NCBI GenBank assembly: GCA_964503885.1 | Contig: CAZDCD010000001.1 | Location: forward strand, 186,001-250,000 | Origin: CAZDCD01 sp964503885 | Lineage (GTDB): Bacteria; Bacteroidota; Bacteroidia; Bacteroidales; UBA10428 | Length of the DNA stretch: 64,000 nt | Direction: 5' to 3' | Shown: one piece after another, positions 1 to 9,900 of the stretch | Numbering within the stretch: the first letter of the stretch is position 1 | How the letters are laid out: every line of letters starts with the position of its first letter | Translations under genes and position numbers: made by a program | The notes under the pieces: generated by a model | What the model was told of the DNA's origin: nothing | Seen by the model: the letters and a program-made list of their open reading frames with translations, nothing else | The model's database searches: none

Positions 1-624
1 AGAGCTAATGCCCCCCGCGGATGGACTGTGATCTTTAAGCCTAACTTCAAGCAGGCGACTGCAGTTGAAATTGAGGCGAACTCAACTACAAATATTTCCA
101 TTGAGATCAAGCCTCCAACTAATATTGGAGCCGGCACGTACAAAATACCTGTTCAGGCTGTCAATAATTCAACATCTGCCGGGTTAGATCTCGAAGTGGT
201 TATTACCGGCTCTTATGATATGGAGCTTACCACTCCTTCAGGATTGTTAAGTACGAATATAACAGCAGGAAAAGAAAAACGGATTGAGATGGTTTTAAAG
301 AATACCGGCTCCGGCGAGCTACGCAGCATTGCATTCCGATCATCAACGCCCAAAAACTGGGATGTTGAATTTAAACCCGATACAATCAGCTATATCGAAG
401 CAGGAGGCAGTACCCGGGCTTTTGCTACCATAAAAGCATATGATAAAGCGATACCCGGTGATTATGTTACAAAAATTACTGCTCGTTCGCCTGATGCTAC
501 CTCAACGGTATCCTTCAGAGTCTCCGTGAAAACACCATTGTTGTGGGGGTGGTTAGGTATTCTCATAATAGCGGTGACACTGGTATCAATCTACTATCTG
601 TTCCGAAGATACGGAAGGAGGTGA
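1..624 (+). CDS. NEW3-domain membrane protein, C-terminal part (5' end outside window)
   Basis: The reading frame is open from the first base, so this is the C-terminal ~207 residues of a longer protein. A GTG at 28 is only an internal codon. The visible part is beta-rich and carries two repeats of the kind found in NEW3 / NPCBM-associated domains of predicted membrane proteins (COG1470-like), with phrases such as GAGTYKIPV and IPGDYVTKITA at equivalent places. It ends in one transmembrane helix (about the last 28 residues, LLWGWLGILIIAV) and a basic tail, so the domains should sit outside the cytoplasmic membrane. The stop lies 3 bases before the ABC ATPase start, and its last codons contain that gene's GGAGG ribosome site. 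This points to one operon and a role as accessory subunit of the exporter. The family call is by motif memory only. Confidence 0.7.
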   Translation, partial: RANAPRGWTVIFKPNFKQATAVEIEANSTTNISIEIKPPTNIGAGTYKIPVQAVNNSTSAGLDLEVVITGSYDMELTTPSGLLSTNITAGKEKRIEMVLKNTGSGELRSIAFRSSTPKNWDVEFKPDTISYIEAGGSTRAFATIKAYDKAIPGDYVTKITARSPDATSTVSFRVSVKTPLLWGWLGILIIAVTLVSIYYLFRRYGRR

Positions 625-627
625 GTT

Positions 628-1614
628 ATGGAGAAGGTAATAGAGGTTTCCGGCCTTACCAAGAAATACGGTACCTATACCGCAGTTAATAATCTGAGCC
701 TGTCAATCACCAAAGGTGAAATTTTTGGTTTGCTGGGGCCAAATGGCGCCGGAAAATCAACCACCATTCTTATGTTGCTTGGGTTGACCGAACCCGATTC
801 CGGAAAAATCAGGATATGCGGTACAGATTCAGTCCGTTACCCTATTCAGGTGAAAAAAAAGGTAGGGTATTTGCCCGAAGATGTGGGTTTTTATGATGAC
901 TTTACTGGGCTTGAAAACCTGATTTATACTGCGCGTCTGAATAACCTGTCAAAAGATGATGCAAAGCAGAGGGCTGCAGAACTTCTCAACAGGGTGGGAC
1001 TATCTGACGAGAGCGACAAAAAGGTCGGAAAGTATTCCCGGGGAATGCGTCAAAGGCTTGGTCTTGCCGATGTGCTTATAAAGTTGCCGGAAGTAATCAT
1101 CCTTGATGAACCAACACTCGGCATCGACCCGGCGGGTGTAAAGGAATTTCTTGAACTGATCGTAAAGCTCAGCAGGAAGGATAAAATAACCGTTCTTTTT
1201 TCATCACACCTTCTGCATCAGGTGCAGCAGGTATGTGACCGTATGGGGATATTCGTAAAAGGTCGGTTGCTGGCAGAAGGTAATATCGATTCGCTGGCAA
1301 AACAGTTATTTTCGACCAATATGTTTAATACCGAATGTGGAATTTTGCCGGCAATTGGAACCAGGGGCAATGCGAAATCCAGATCTGTCACAGAAAATGA
1401 TCTACTGAAAAAACTGCAGCAAATACATGGTGTGGCGCAGGTGAAAATGAACAACGATCATTTCCAGATTGAATCCGAAAGTGATGTTGCCCGTGAAGTA
1501 GCTCAGGTAGTTGTAAATTCAGGTTTCGGATTGAGTTATCTGAATAAGAAGGAATATGGGCTGGATGATATCTATTACCAATATTTTCAGGGAGGTAACG
1601 ATTATGCAAATTAG
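628..1614 (+). CDS. ABC transporter ATP-binding protein (ABC-2 type exporter)
   Basis: The 328-residue protein has a complete nucleotide-binding domain: Walker A GPNGAGKST at residues 37-45, signature YSRGM at 136-140, Walker B VIILDE at 156-161, and a switch histidine in the SSHLL segment near 192. It resembles the NosF / CcmA-like ATPases that pair with ABC-2 permeases. About 100 residues follow the ATPase core, as in ATPases with a C-terminal regulatory extension. The start is well placed after AAGGAGG, which overlaps the end of the upstream gene. The next gene, a permease, starts inside this one with an 11-base overlap, so the two are probably translationally coupled. The exported substrate cannot be read from the sequence. 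Confidence 0.93.
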   Translation: MEKVIEVSGLTKKYGTYTAVNNLSLSITKGEIFGLLGPNGAGKSTTILMLLGLTEPDSGKIRICGTDSVRYPIQVKKKVGYLPEDVGFYDDFTGLENLIYTARLNNLSKDDAKQRAAELLNRVGLSDESDKKVGKYSRGMRQRLGLADVLIKLPEVIILDEPTLGIDPAGVKEFLELIVKLSRKDKITVLFSSHLLHQVQQVCDRMGIFVKGRLLAEGNIDSLAKQLFSTNMFNTECGILPAIGTRGNAKSRSVTENDLLKKLQQIHGVAQVKMNNDHFQIESESDVAREVAQVVVNSGFGLSYLNKKEYGLDDIYYQYFQGGNDYAN

Positions 1615-2650
1615 TATTCCTAAAATAAGGCTTTCAAAATTATCCGGTTTGTTGAATGCAAACAATTTATTGAAAAAACAAGAATTTCAGCGGCCGGAAA
1701 ATCATTCGGTTCGGCCATTCTGGGTTATGGTTCAGAAAGAGATCACCGACAGTATCAGAAGCTGGCGGTTTGTTATTTTGATGGCCATAATCGTCCTTGC
1801 CTGTATGGGCTCACTCTATACTTCACTCTCGAATATGGCCAAATCTGCAAAAGAAGCCAGAGAAAACGCATTCTTTTTTCTGAATTTATTCACTCTTTCT
1901 GATGGTACTTTACCACCCTTCTTTGTATTTGTAAGTTTTTTGGGGCCGCTTTTAGGGATCAGCCTTGGATTTGATGCGATTAATACTGAGCAAAGCAAAG
2001 GAACGCTAAGTCGTATTCTGGCCCAACCTGTGCCACGTGATTATCTGCTTAACGCAAAGTTTACGGCAGGCCTGATCCTGGTGGGAATAATGTTTTTTAC
2101 GCTTAGTTTTTTGGTACTGGGGGCAGGATTGATCGCAGTGGGTATTCCTCCTTCGGCAGAAGAGTTTATCCGAATTATAATTTACACCCTGCTAAGTACT
2201 ATATATGTAGCATTCTGGTTAAATCTTTCCATTCTGTTTTCGGTGAAGTTTAAACAGGCGGCTACATCAGCCTTGTCGGGTATTGCTGTCTGGCTGTTTT
2301 TTACTGTGTTTTACCCACTGATTGTAAATATCATCATTAAAGGGTTTGCTCCGTCTGAATATGCTTCTCCGCAGGCAATTTATCTTTTCGAAAAGCTGAA
2401 ATTCGGTTTGGTTCAGATCATGCCAAATGAATTGTTCAGTGAAATCACTTCCACAATATTAATGCCCGCAGTACGAAGCCTGGGTCCTTTAACTATGGAA
2501 CAGCTTAACGGTGCAATTCCCGGAGCATTACCCCTCGGTCAGAGTTTGCTGCTCGTATGGCCACAACTTACTGGATTAATTGCACTAACACTGCTGTGCT
2601 TTATATTATCATACATTTCCTTTATGAGAAGGGAAATACGCTCGCGGTGA
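1604..2650 (+). CDS. ABC-2 type permease (NosY-like)
   Basis: This is the membrane subunit paired with the ATPase before it. The protein has about six hydrophobic helices. An N-terminal cytoplasmic stretch with VQKEITDSIRSWRF precedes the first helix, and the phrase EQSKGTLSRILAQPV is typical of ABC-2 permeases. I prefer ATG 1604, because GGAGG lies 8 bases upstream (1591-1595) and the start then overlaps the ATPase stop by 11 bases. An in-frame ATG at 1556 would add 16 residues without a ribosome site. The resulting protein is 348 residues. With the upstream NEW3 protein it forms a three-gene operon. The next gene is convergent, 24 bases away. Confidence 0.88.
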   Translation: MQISIPKIRLSKLSGLLNANNLLKKQEFQRPENHSVRPFWVMVQKEITDSIRSWRFVILMAIIVLACMGSLYTSLSNMAKSAKEARENAFFFLNLFTLSDGTLPPFFVFVSFLGPLLGISLGFDAINTEQSKGTLSRILAQPVPRDYLLNAKFTAGLILVGIMFFTLSFLVLGAGLIAVGIPPSAEEFIRIIIYTLLSTIYVAFWLNLSILFSVKFKQAATSALSGIAVWLFFTVFYPLIVNIIIKGFAPSEYASPQAIYLFEKLKFGLVQIMPNELFSEITSTILMPAVRSLGPLTMEQLNGAIPGALPLGQSLLLVWPQLTGLIALTLLCFILSYISFMRREIRSR

Positions 2651-2674
2651 CAATTCATTAATAGTAAGCCTCGC

Positions 2675-3343
2675 CTACCTGGCATTTTTCAGGTCAGCGA
2701 TCATCTGAACCGGGTCTGATGCTCCGAATATCGAGGTTCCGGCTACAAGCACATTTACACCCGATTCATACAGGCTGGCAGCATTTGATAGATCGATGCC
2801 ACCGTCGACTTCAATCAACACATCAGGTTTTATATCGTTGCAGAGTTTACGAAGCTTAGTAACCCGCTCATGCGTATGCCCGATGAATTTTTGTCCTCCG
2901 TAACCCGGATTTACCGACATCAGCAACACCTGATCAATAAACGGAAGAATATCTTCAAGCATGAATACCGGTGTATGCGGATTTAGAGCAATCCCTGCAT
3001 TCATGCCCAATGATTTGATCTCTTCCACAATACGGTGCAGGTGCCGGCATACCTCAAAATGAATGGTAAGATTCTGTGCGCCTGCATCCCTGAATCTTGT
3101 GATATATTTCTCGGGGTCAATCAGCATCAGATGAACATCGAGCGGTTTTTGTGCATGTTTGCTTACTTCACTGAGTATAGGAAATCCAAACGATATATTG
3201 GGCACAAATACACCATCCATAATATCACAATGTATCCAGTCAGCACAGCTCTGGTTCAGCATCCCGATCACCTCGGTTAATTTGCCGAAATCGGCAGCCA
3301 ATATCGAGGGGGCAACGTATCTTTTCACAACGTATCTTTTCAC
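2675..3343 (-). CDS. rpe: Ribulose-phosphate 3-epimerase
   Basis: Interconverts ribulose 5-phosphate and xylulose 5-phosphate in the cytosolic pentose phosphate pathway. The 222-residue TIM barrel matches the family length. Visible motifs are PSILAADFGKL near the N-terminus, the metal-binding HCDIMDGVFVPN, DVHLML, the phosphate-binding MSVNPGYGGQKFI, IEVDGGI with the second catalytic aspartate, and VAGTSIFGA near the end. The start is ambiguous: a 15-base tandem duplication places two GTG codons five residues apart (3343 and 3328) and no good ribosome site separates them. The shorter form begins KRYVAPSILAADF, closer to usual family N-termini. It sits between the ABC exporter (convergent) and rpoD (same strand). 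Confidence 0.95.
   Translation of the reverse strand: MKRYVVKRYVAPSILAADFGKLTEVIGMLNQSCADWIHCDIMDGVFVPNISFGFPILSEVSKHAQKPLDVHLMLIDPEKYITRFRDAGAQNLTIHFEVCRHLHRIVEEIKSLGMNAGIALNPHTPVFMLEDILPFIDQVLLMSVNPGYGGQKFIGHTHERVTKLRKLCNDIKPDVLIEVDGGIDLSNAASLYESGVNVLVAGTSIFGASDPVQMIADLKNAR
3314..3343 (-). repeat. 15-bp tandem duplication at the rpe start
   Basis: Two perfect copies of AACGTATCTTTTCAC (plus strand), at 3314-3328 and 3329-3343. On the coding strand each copy reads GTG AAA AGA TAC GTT, so the duplication is in frame and doubles the candidate GTG start together with four codons. A unit change by slippage would leave rpe in frame and shift only its N-terminus. Confidence 0.95.
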
Positions 3344-3551
3344 TCAACTGATATTTAATTCTGTATAATATATTCAACGGCAACGGAACAACCCGCATAT
3401 CCTGTCCGGAATATTACGAAAAATATTTGCACCGGAATAAGGGACACAGGTTCACTCAAAATTTTTCCAAAAATAGAACATTCGGAATAAAAAATGCGAA
3501 AAACCATAAAATTCGCATGATCCACCCGCGAAAACAACGCAAGAAAAATGG

Positions 3552-4415
3552 TCAGCCAAGATAGGTTTTCAGGATGCGTGAACGGGTTGCATTTTTCAGC
3601 CGCTTAATTGCTTTTTCCTTAATCTGCCTTACCCTTTCACGGGTGAGATTAAATTTTTCACCAATCTCTTCGAGTGTATGCTGGTGTTTTCCGTTTAATC
3701 CGAAGTACAGGCGGATGATATTTGCCTCCCTGTAGGTGAGTGTTGAAAGAACGCGTTCGATCTCCTCACAAAGCGATTCGGTGAGAAGTCCCTTATCGGG
3801 ACTTGGGGTATCCTTATTCAGAAGTACATCGTACATGTTTCTCTCTTCATCTTGCTGCAGCGGGGCATCCATAGAAACATGCCTGCCTGCCGACTTCAGG
3901 GATACCTTAATGTCGTTGGGGGCAATCGCAAGAGCATCTGAGAGTTCCTGAAGCGAAGGTTCACGCTCAAATTTTTGTTCCAGTTCTGAAAAAACCCTGT
4001 TGATTTTATTGATAGACCCAATCTTGTTTAAAGGTAACCTTACAATCCTTGCCTGTTCGGCGAGAGCCTGGAGAATAGACTGCCTGATCCACCAAACAGC
4101 ATAGGAAATGAACTTGAAGCCTCTGGTCTCATCAAATCTCTGTGCAGCTTTGATCAGACCCAGATTTCCTTCGTTTATCAGATCAGGAAGGCTTAAACCC
4201 TGGTTCTGGTATTGTTTGGATACCGATACAACAAACCGCAGGTTGGCTTTGATCAGTTTCTGTAAAGCTTTGTCGTCCCCCAACCTTATTTTTCGTGCAA
4301 GGTTAACTTCCTCATTTGCGTCGATCAACTCAACTTTGCCAATTTCATGAAGGTATTTATCAAGAGAATGAGTCTCCCGGTTAGTAACCTGCTTGATAAT
4401 CTTGAGTTGCCTCAT
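3552..4415 (-). CDS. rpoD: RNA polymerase primary sigma factor, Bacteroidota type
   Basis: The housekeeping sigma factor that directs RNA polymerase to most promoters. The 287-residue form starting [14 protein letters not shown] is the usual N-terminus in this phylum. A longer frame reaching 4505 adds 30 residues without similarity and crosses a TAACTTTG promoter-like region, so I reject it. Region 1.1 is absent. Region 1.2 is at about residues 15-50, region 2 contains [18 protein letters not shown] and [17 protein letters not shown], and region 4 carries the helix-turn-helix with [26 protein letters not shown]. All sigma-70 blocks are intact. It stands alone and diverges from rho. Confidence 0.97.
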   Translation of the reverse strand: MRQLKIIKQVTNRETHSLDKYLHEIGKVELIDANEEVNLARKIRLGDDKALQKLIKANLRFVVSVSKQYQNQGLSLPDLINEGNLGLIKAAQRFDETRGFKFISYAVWWIRQSILQALAEQARIVRLPLNKIGSINKINRVFSELEQKFEREPSLQELSDALAIAPNDIKVSLKSAGRHVSMDAPLQQDEERNMYDVLLNKDTPSPDKGLLTESLCEEIERVLSTLTYREANIIRLYFGLNGKHQHTLEEIGEKFNLTRERVRQIKEKAIKRLKNATRSRILKTYLG

Positions 4416-4798
4416 TGGAAAGGGTTGAAATAAATACTCAGGGTCAAATTGAAAAATGCCTCTGAAAAGGTTAACTTGTTGTTTCTCTGTCTCCCCCAAT
4501 AGCACTAATCCAAAGTTAAAAACATTTAACCCGGACTTTTGTTTATTCTAAATAGACAAGTTAAAATTATGAATTTTTTTAATAATTGATTGTTCTTGAA
4601 AATATTTTGTTTTTTTTTTGTGTAATTGTGACGAAATCTTTATTATTGCAAAGAATTTCCCTATTCGATATCCAAGTTACACATTAGCGGCAAATTCCTT
4701 GTTGTAGTATATCTGGTATTCCTTGACACCGAAGACAAATTAATACAATGTTTTATTTATTTTTAATTATTCCTCTTTAATTAATTTCCTATACTATT
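4416..4798. promoter_or_regulatory. Divergent rpoD / rho control region
   Basis: AT-rich 383-base region between two divergent genes. On the minus strand TAACTTTG at 4518-4511 fits the TAnnTTTG -7 box, about 95 bases before the rpoD start. No clear -33 box was found at the expected distance. On the plus strand, T-rich runs (around 4570-4620) and an AT-rich tract run up to the rho start without a convincing TAnnTTTG match. The long rho leader may matter, because rho is often autoregulated, but no structure was identified. Confidence 0.4.
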
Positions 4799-6550
4799 AT
4801 GTATGATATTTTAGAACTTAATAATAAGCTCCTTTCAGAGCTTAAGGATATTGCCAAGCAGTTGAATATCAAAAGAGCTGATGCATTGAGAAAGCAGGAT
4901 CTGGTTTATAAGATACTTGATCAGCAAGCCATTGATGCTACAGATTCCAAAAAAGCAGAAAGCAGGCCATTTTCGAAAAATGCAAAAGCGGAAAAAGTTG
5001 TTTCATCAGATACATATGACCATAAATCAAATAAAGACGAACGCTCAAGAAGGAGACGGAAAAGAACGGAATCAAAGATCGACAATTTAAGTTCAAAAGA
5101 AGAAGCTCTTGAACGCACGATCGGGCAGTTTGATCTAAAATCCTCTGTGAATGAAGATCCGCTGCTTGATGCAGGAACTGAACCCGATATTCCTGAACCT
5201 TCTTCTGAAGATACACTTTCAGAAGATACACGTTCAGAAGATACACGTTCGGAAGATACACGTTCAGAAGATACACATTCAGAAGATACACGTTCAGAAG
5301 ATATACCTTCAGGGGATAATGTTGTACAGGAAATCTCTCCACCACAGGAACAACCAAACAAATTCGAGTATCCCAGGAAAAACAAATACCCGAATGACAG
5401 AAGTCAGAATGAACGGGCAACTGAATTTGATGGGATAATCAGTGCTTCGGGTGTCCTTGAGATTATGCCCGACGGATATGGGTTTCTCAGGTCTTCGGAT
5501 TATAATTACCTGAATTCTCCCGATGATATCTATGTAAGCCAGTCACAAATAAAACTATTCGGGTTAAAAACCGGCGATTCGGTAAAAGGAACAATCAGGC
5601 CTCCGAAAGAAGGTGAAAAATATTTTCCGCTTATAAAGGTGGAAGAAATCAACGGGCGTGACCCTGATTTTATTCGTGACCGGGTGCCTTTCGATTACCT
5701 GACGCCACTTTTTCCAAATGAAAAATTTACACTGATTTCACCGGGTGGAAAAGCAAACCTGAGTGCACGGGTTGTAGACATGTTTTCCCCTATCGGGAAA
5801 GGTCAGCGCGGATTGATCGTGGCACAACCCAAAACAGGTAAAACAATCTTGCTTCAGGACATTGCCAATGCCATTGCGGCTAATCATCCGGAAGCTTTTC
5901 TGATTATTTTGCTTGTTGACGAACGTCCTGAAGAAGTTACAGAGATGGCGCGAAACGTTAAGGCAGAGGTCATTTCTTCTACCTTTGACGAGCCCGCCGA
6001 AAGGCATGTGAGAATTTCAAATATCGTTCTTGAAAAAGCAAAAAGGCTTGTGGAATGCGGACATGACGTAGTTATCCTGCTCGACTCAATTACCCGTCTG
6101 GCCAGGGCCTACAACACAATTGCCCCTGCCAGCGGAAAAGTGCTCTCGGGTGGGGTCGATTCAAATGCGCTTCATAAACCGAAACGCTTTTTCGGCGCAG
6201 CCAGGAACATTGAAAACGGAGGCTCCCTGACTATCATTGCCACCGCGCTTACAGAAACAGGTTCAAAAATGGACGATGTTATCTTTGAAGAATTCAAGGG
6301 AACAGGCAATATGGAATTACAACTCGACCGTAAACTTTCCAACAGAAGAATATATCCGGCTGTTGATATCACAGCTTCAAGTACACGCCGGGAGGACTTG
6401 CTGCTTGAAAAAAACTTCCTGAACAAGATCTGGATCCTCAGAAAATACCTTACCGACATGAACTCCATCGAAGCGATGGAATTTCTGCGCGACAGGCTGC
6501 TGAAGACCGAATCGAACGAAGAATTTCTGATATCCATGAATGGAGAATAA
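4799..6550 (+). CDS. rho: Transcription termination factor Rho with long N-terminal insertion
   Basis: Hexameric RNA helicase for factor-dependent termination. Of 583 residues, 1-45 form the Rho N-terminal helical domain ([17 protein letters not shown], then a KQDLVYKIL segment). Residues ~46-205 are a charged, low-complexity insertion with a serine-glutamate-aspartate-threonine repeat. Residues ~208-285 are the RNA-binding cold-shock-like domain ([14 protein letters not shown]). The ATPase core follows, with Walker A QPKTGKT near 341-347, Walker [17 protein letters not shown] near 423, Q-loop [24 protein letters not shown], and R-loop [11 protein letters not shown]. Bacteroidota Rho proteins commonly have disordered insertions here, thought to affect RNA binding or phase separation. 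A Rho-independent terminator follows directly. Confidence 0.97.
   Translation: MYDILELNNKLLSELKDIAKQLNIKRADALRKQDLVYKILDQQAIDATDSKKAESRPFSKNAKAEKVVSSDTYDHKSNKDERSRRRRKRTESKIDNLSSKEEALERTIGQFDLKSSVNEDPLLDAGTEPDIPEPSSEDTLSEDTRSEDTRSEDTRSEDTHSEDTRSEDIPSGDNVVQEISPPQEQPNKFEYPRKNKYPNDRSQNERATEFDGIISASGVLEIMPDGYGFLRSSDYNYLNSPDDIYVSQSQIKLFGLKTGDSVKGTIRPPKEGEKYFPLIKVEEINGRDPDFIRDRVPFDYLTPLFPNEKFTLISPGGKANLSARVVDMFSPIGKGQRGLIVAQPKTGKTILLQDIANAIAANHPEAFLIILLVDERPEEVTEMARNVKAEVISSTFDEPAERHVRISNIVLEKAKRLVECGHDVVILLDSITRLARAYNTIAPASGKVLSGGVDSNALHKPKRFFGAARNIENGGSLTIIATALTETGSKMDDVIFEEFKGTGNMELQLDRKLSNRRIYPAVDITASSTRREDLLLEKNFLNKIWILRKYLTDMNSIEAMEFLRDRLLKTESNEEFLISMNGE
5204..5308 (+). repeat. Seven-unit 15-bp tandem repeat inside rho
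   Basis: Seven consecutive 15-base units of the form TC(T/A/G)GAAGATACAC(G)T, at 5204, 5219, 5234, 5249, 5264, 5279 and 5294. They encode S-E-D-T-x repeats in the disordered insertion of Rho. Unit changes would keep the reading frame. The first, fifth and last units differ in the final codon and the fourth by a silent change, so the array is not brand new but is still very regular. Confidence 0.97.
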
Positions 6551-6554
6551 CAAT

Positions 6555-6580
6555 AAAGCGGGAATATCCCGCTTTTTTTT
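6555..6580 (+). terminator. Rho-independent terminator after rho
   Basis: AAAGCGGG (6555-6562), loop AATAT, CCCGCTTT (6568-6575) followed by a T run to 6580. It starts 5 bases after the rho stop. Confidence 0.93.
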
Positions 6581-6933
6581 ACTATATTCGTATACCCTAT
6601 ATTCCTGAAATACCGGCTCATCATCCTGACCGGCAGAAAAGTACCCTGCAAACATGCAGGTGGAACAGGATTATGAAAACCTTTTTTAAGGGTGTTCCGT
6701 TAAAAGGAACAATTCATTGACTGAATCCAAAATTAGGCTTATTTAATAGAATGCCGAATGTTATTTTCATCCTTTTTCAGGAAGTGATTGACGAACAACT
6801 GGTTTCTTATTTGGATTGAAAATGAATTATCCTTAAATGTTTTAAAACAGTATAAAAAACACATGTTTTTTATAATTTTGTACTTTTTATTTTTGACAGG
6901 TTTGTAAAACATTAATTATAAGCGTATTAAAAA
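6581..6933 (+). promoter_or_regulatory. Leader and probable promoter of the pyruvate:ferredoxin oxidoreductase gene
   Basis: 353 bases without a credible gene. Near its end two -7-like boxes lie close together, TAATTTTG at 6873-6880 and TATTTTTG at 6888-6895, 40-60 bases before the nifJ start. Neither has a convincing -33 box at 19-23 bases. A short inverted pair GTTCC...GGAAC occurs near 6693-6710. No other structure was seen. Confidence 0.4.
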
Positions 6934-9900
6934 ATGGCAACGAAGAAAAATTTCATGACTTGCGACGGTAATTATGCAGCCTCACATATTGCATATATGT
7001 TCAGTGAAGTGGCTGCAATATACCCTATAACACCATCCTCTACCATGGCTGAATATATTGATGAATGGTCGGCTATGGGAAGGAAAAATATTTTCGGTGA
7101 AGTGGTTAAGGTTGTTGAGATGCAATCGGAAGGCGGAGCATCAGGCGCTGTTCATGGTTCGCTTCAGTCAGGAGCATTAACCTCCACTTTTACCGCTTCA
7201 CAGGGACTTCTTCTGATGATCCCTAATATGTACAAGATCTCGGGTGAATTGTTGCCGGGCGTCTTTCATGTTTCGGCCCGCAGTCTTGCAGCCCAGGCCT
7301 TATCGATATTCGGTGATCACAGCGATGTGATGAGCACGCGTCATACAGGTTTTGCAATACTGGCCACAGGAAGCGTACAGGAAATTATGGACCTGGCAGC
7401 CGTTGCACATCTCACATCCATTAAATCACGGATTCCCTTTCTGCATTTTTTTGACGGATTCAGAACATCGGCTGAGATACAAAAAATAGAGATGCTGAAT
7501 ACCGAAGAACTGGCCCCACTGCTTGATTACAAAGTTCTTCAGAAATTCAGGGACAGGGCACTGAATCCCGAACATCCTGTTACCAGGGGTACAGCCCAAA
7601 ATCCCGATATTTATTTTCAATCGAGGGAATCGGCCAATGCATTTTATGATAAAGTTCCCGATATGGTTGAAGAATCGATGCAGGAACTTTCAAAATTAAC
7701 CGGAAGGGATTACCATCCCTTTGCATATTATGGCGCCCCGGATGCTGAAAATATCATCATGGCAATGGGATCAGTAACAGATACCATTCGTGAGACTATT
7801 GATTATCTGAACGCCAAAGGAAGCAAGCAGGGACTGGTGGCTGTTCATCTGTACCGGCCATTTTCCACCAAGTATCTCCTGAAGGCCGTTCCGAAAACGG
7901 TGAAACGGATCGCCGTTCTCGACCGCACAAAAGAACCGGGAGCCGAAGGCGAACCGTTATACCTCGATGTCCGCAATGCATTTTACGAACAGGCTAATGC
8001 GCCTCTGATCGTCGGCGGAAGATACGGACTGAGCTCCAAGGATACTACCCCGGCACAAATTATTGCGGTGTATGAAAATCTCACATCGGACAAACCGAAA
8101 AACAGGTTTACTGTGGGTATTGATGATGACGTGACCTATACATCACTTCCAATGGGAGATGAGGTAAGCATTTCGGTCAAAGGAACATTTGAAGGAAAAT
8201 TCTATGGAATCGGTTCGGATGGTACAGTTACAGCAAATAAAAACTCCATTAAGATAATAGGTGATAATACCGACAAATATGCACAGGCATATTTTGCCTA
8301 TGATTCTAAAAAATCGGGAGGGGTAACGGTTTCTCACCTGCGTTTCGGAAATAAGCCCATTCGTTCGCCATATTATGTGAACACACCCGATTTTGTAGCT
8401 TGTCATGTACCTTCATACCTCGATAAGTATGACATGCTGAAGGGACTAAAAAAAGGAGGTACCTTCCTTCTCAACAGCATTTGGGATGCTGAAGAAACAA
8501 AAAACAGGCTTCCTGACACCATGAAAAAATTCATGGCTGTTAACGATATCAGGTTTTACATTATTAATGCCACAAAAATCGCCGAGGAAATTGGTCTCGG
8601 AAACCGCACGAATTCAATCATGCAATCGGCATTCTTCAAAATTTCAAATGTAATTCCATATGATGAGGCCTTAACTGAAATGAAAAAAGCCATAATAAAA
8701 ACCTTTAGCAGGAAGGGTGAGGAAATTGTAAAAATGAACCATGCAGCCATTGACCGTGGAGGAGAAGTTGAAAAAGTTGCCATTCCTTCCGAATGGAAAA
8801 GCCTGGAAGTAAAGCAGGAAAATGACAAAGGAAAGAAAGTCCCCGATTTCATTAAAAATGTAATGGAACCCATGAACCTCCTGAAAGGGGACGATCTAAA
8901 AGTCAGTGCATTTCTCGGTCGTGAAGACGGTACTTTCCCTGCAGGAACCACTGCATATGAAAAGAGGGGAATTGCAGTCCACGTTCCGGAATGGATCCCT
9001 GAGCAATGCATCCAGTGTAACCAGTGCGCTTATGTTTGTCCGCATGCCTCAATACGTCCGTTCCTTTTAACAGAAGAGGAACTTAAAAATGCACCTGCCG
9101 ATACCGTGGCACTTGAAGTCAGAGGCAAGGGAATGGAAGGGCTGAAATACAGGATACAGGTCAGTCCGCTCGATTGCACAGGATGCGGGCTTTGTGTGGA
9201 TATTTGTCCCTCAAAGATCAAATCTCTTGAATTAAAAATGCTTGAAACTCAAAGCAAAGAAATCGGCCGATGGGATTATATGGCCAATAATGTAACGTAC
9301 AAGACCGAAGGAATTGAAATTGATAAATCGGTGAAGAACAGCCAGTTTGCTCAACCTCTCTTTGAATTTTCCGGGGCTTGTGCCGGTTGTGGGGAGACTC
9401 CCTACATCAAGCTTGTAACCCAGTTGTTCGGTGACCGTATGATTGTTGCCAATGCCACGGGATGCTCTTCAATTTACGGTGGTTCTGCTCCCTCAACACC
9501 TTATTGTGCAAATGCCGATGGTAAAGGTCCGGCATGGGCTAACTCATTGTTCGAGGACAATGCCGAATATGGTTTTGGAATTGCCCTTGGGGTAAAGAAA
9601 ATGAGGGAAAGAATAGCACGGTTGATGGAGGAATCAATATCAGGGAATGCCGTTTCAGACGGCACTAAAAGTGCATTCAGGGAATGGATCGATGCAAAGG
9701 ACAATGCCGCACTTTCAAAAGCTGCTTCTGTAAAAGTGGTACAACAACTCTCCGGAGAAAAAGACCCGGTTTGCAGGCAAATAGGTGAATTGCAGCAATA
9801 CCTGATTAAAAAATCGGTATGGGTAATTGGCGGTGACGGTTGGGCTTACGATATCGGCTACGGTGGTCTTGACCATGTGCTCGCTTCAGGAGAGGATCTT

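Noticed and set aside
3355..3537. 60-codon minus frame between rpe and rpoD
   Set aside because: No recognisable protein, no start signal, and it covers an ordinary AT-rich spacer.
4921..5420. Long antisense frames (154 and 160 codons) opposite rho
   Set aside because: They are mirror images of the 15-base repeat array, whose regularity keeps several frames open.
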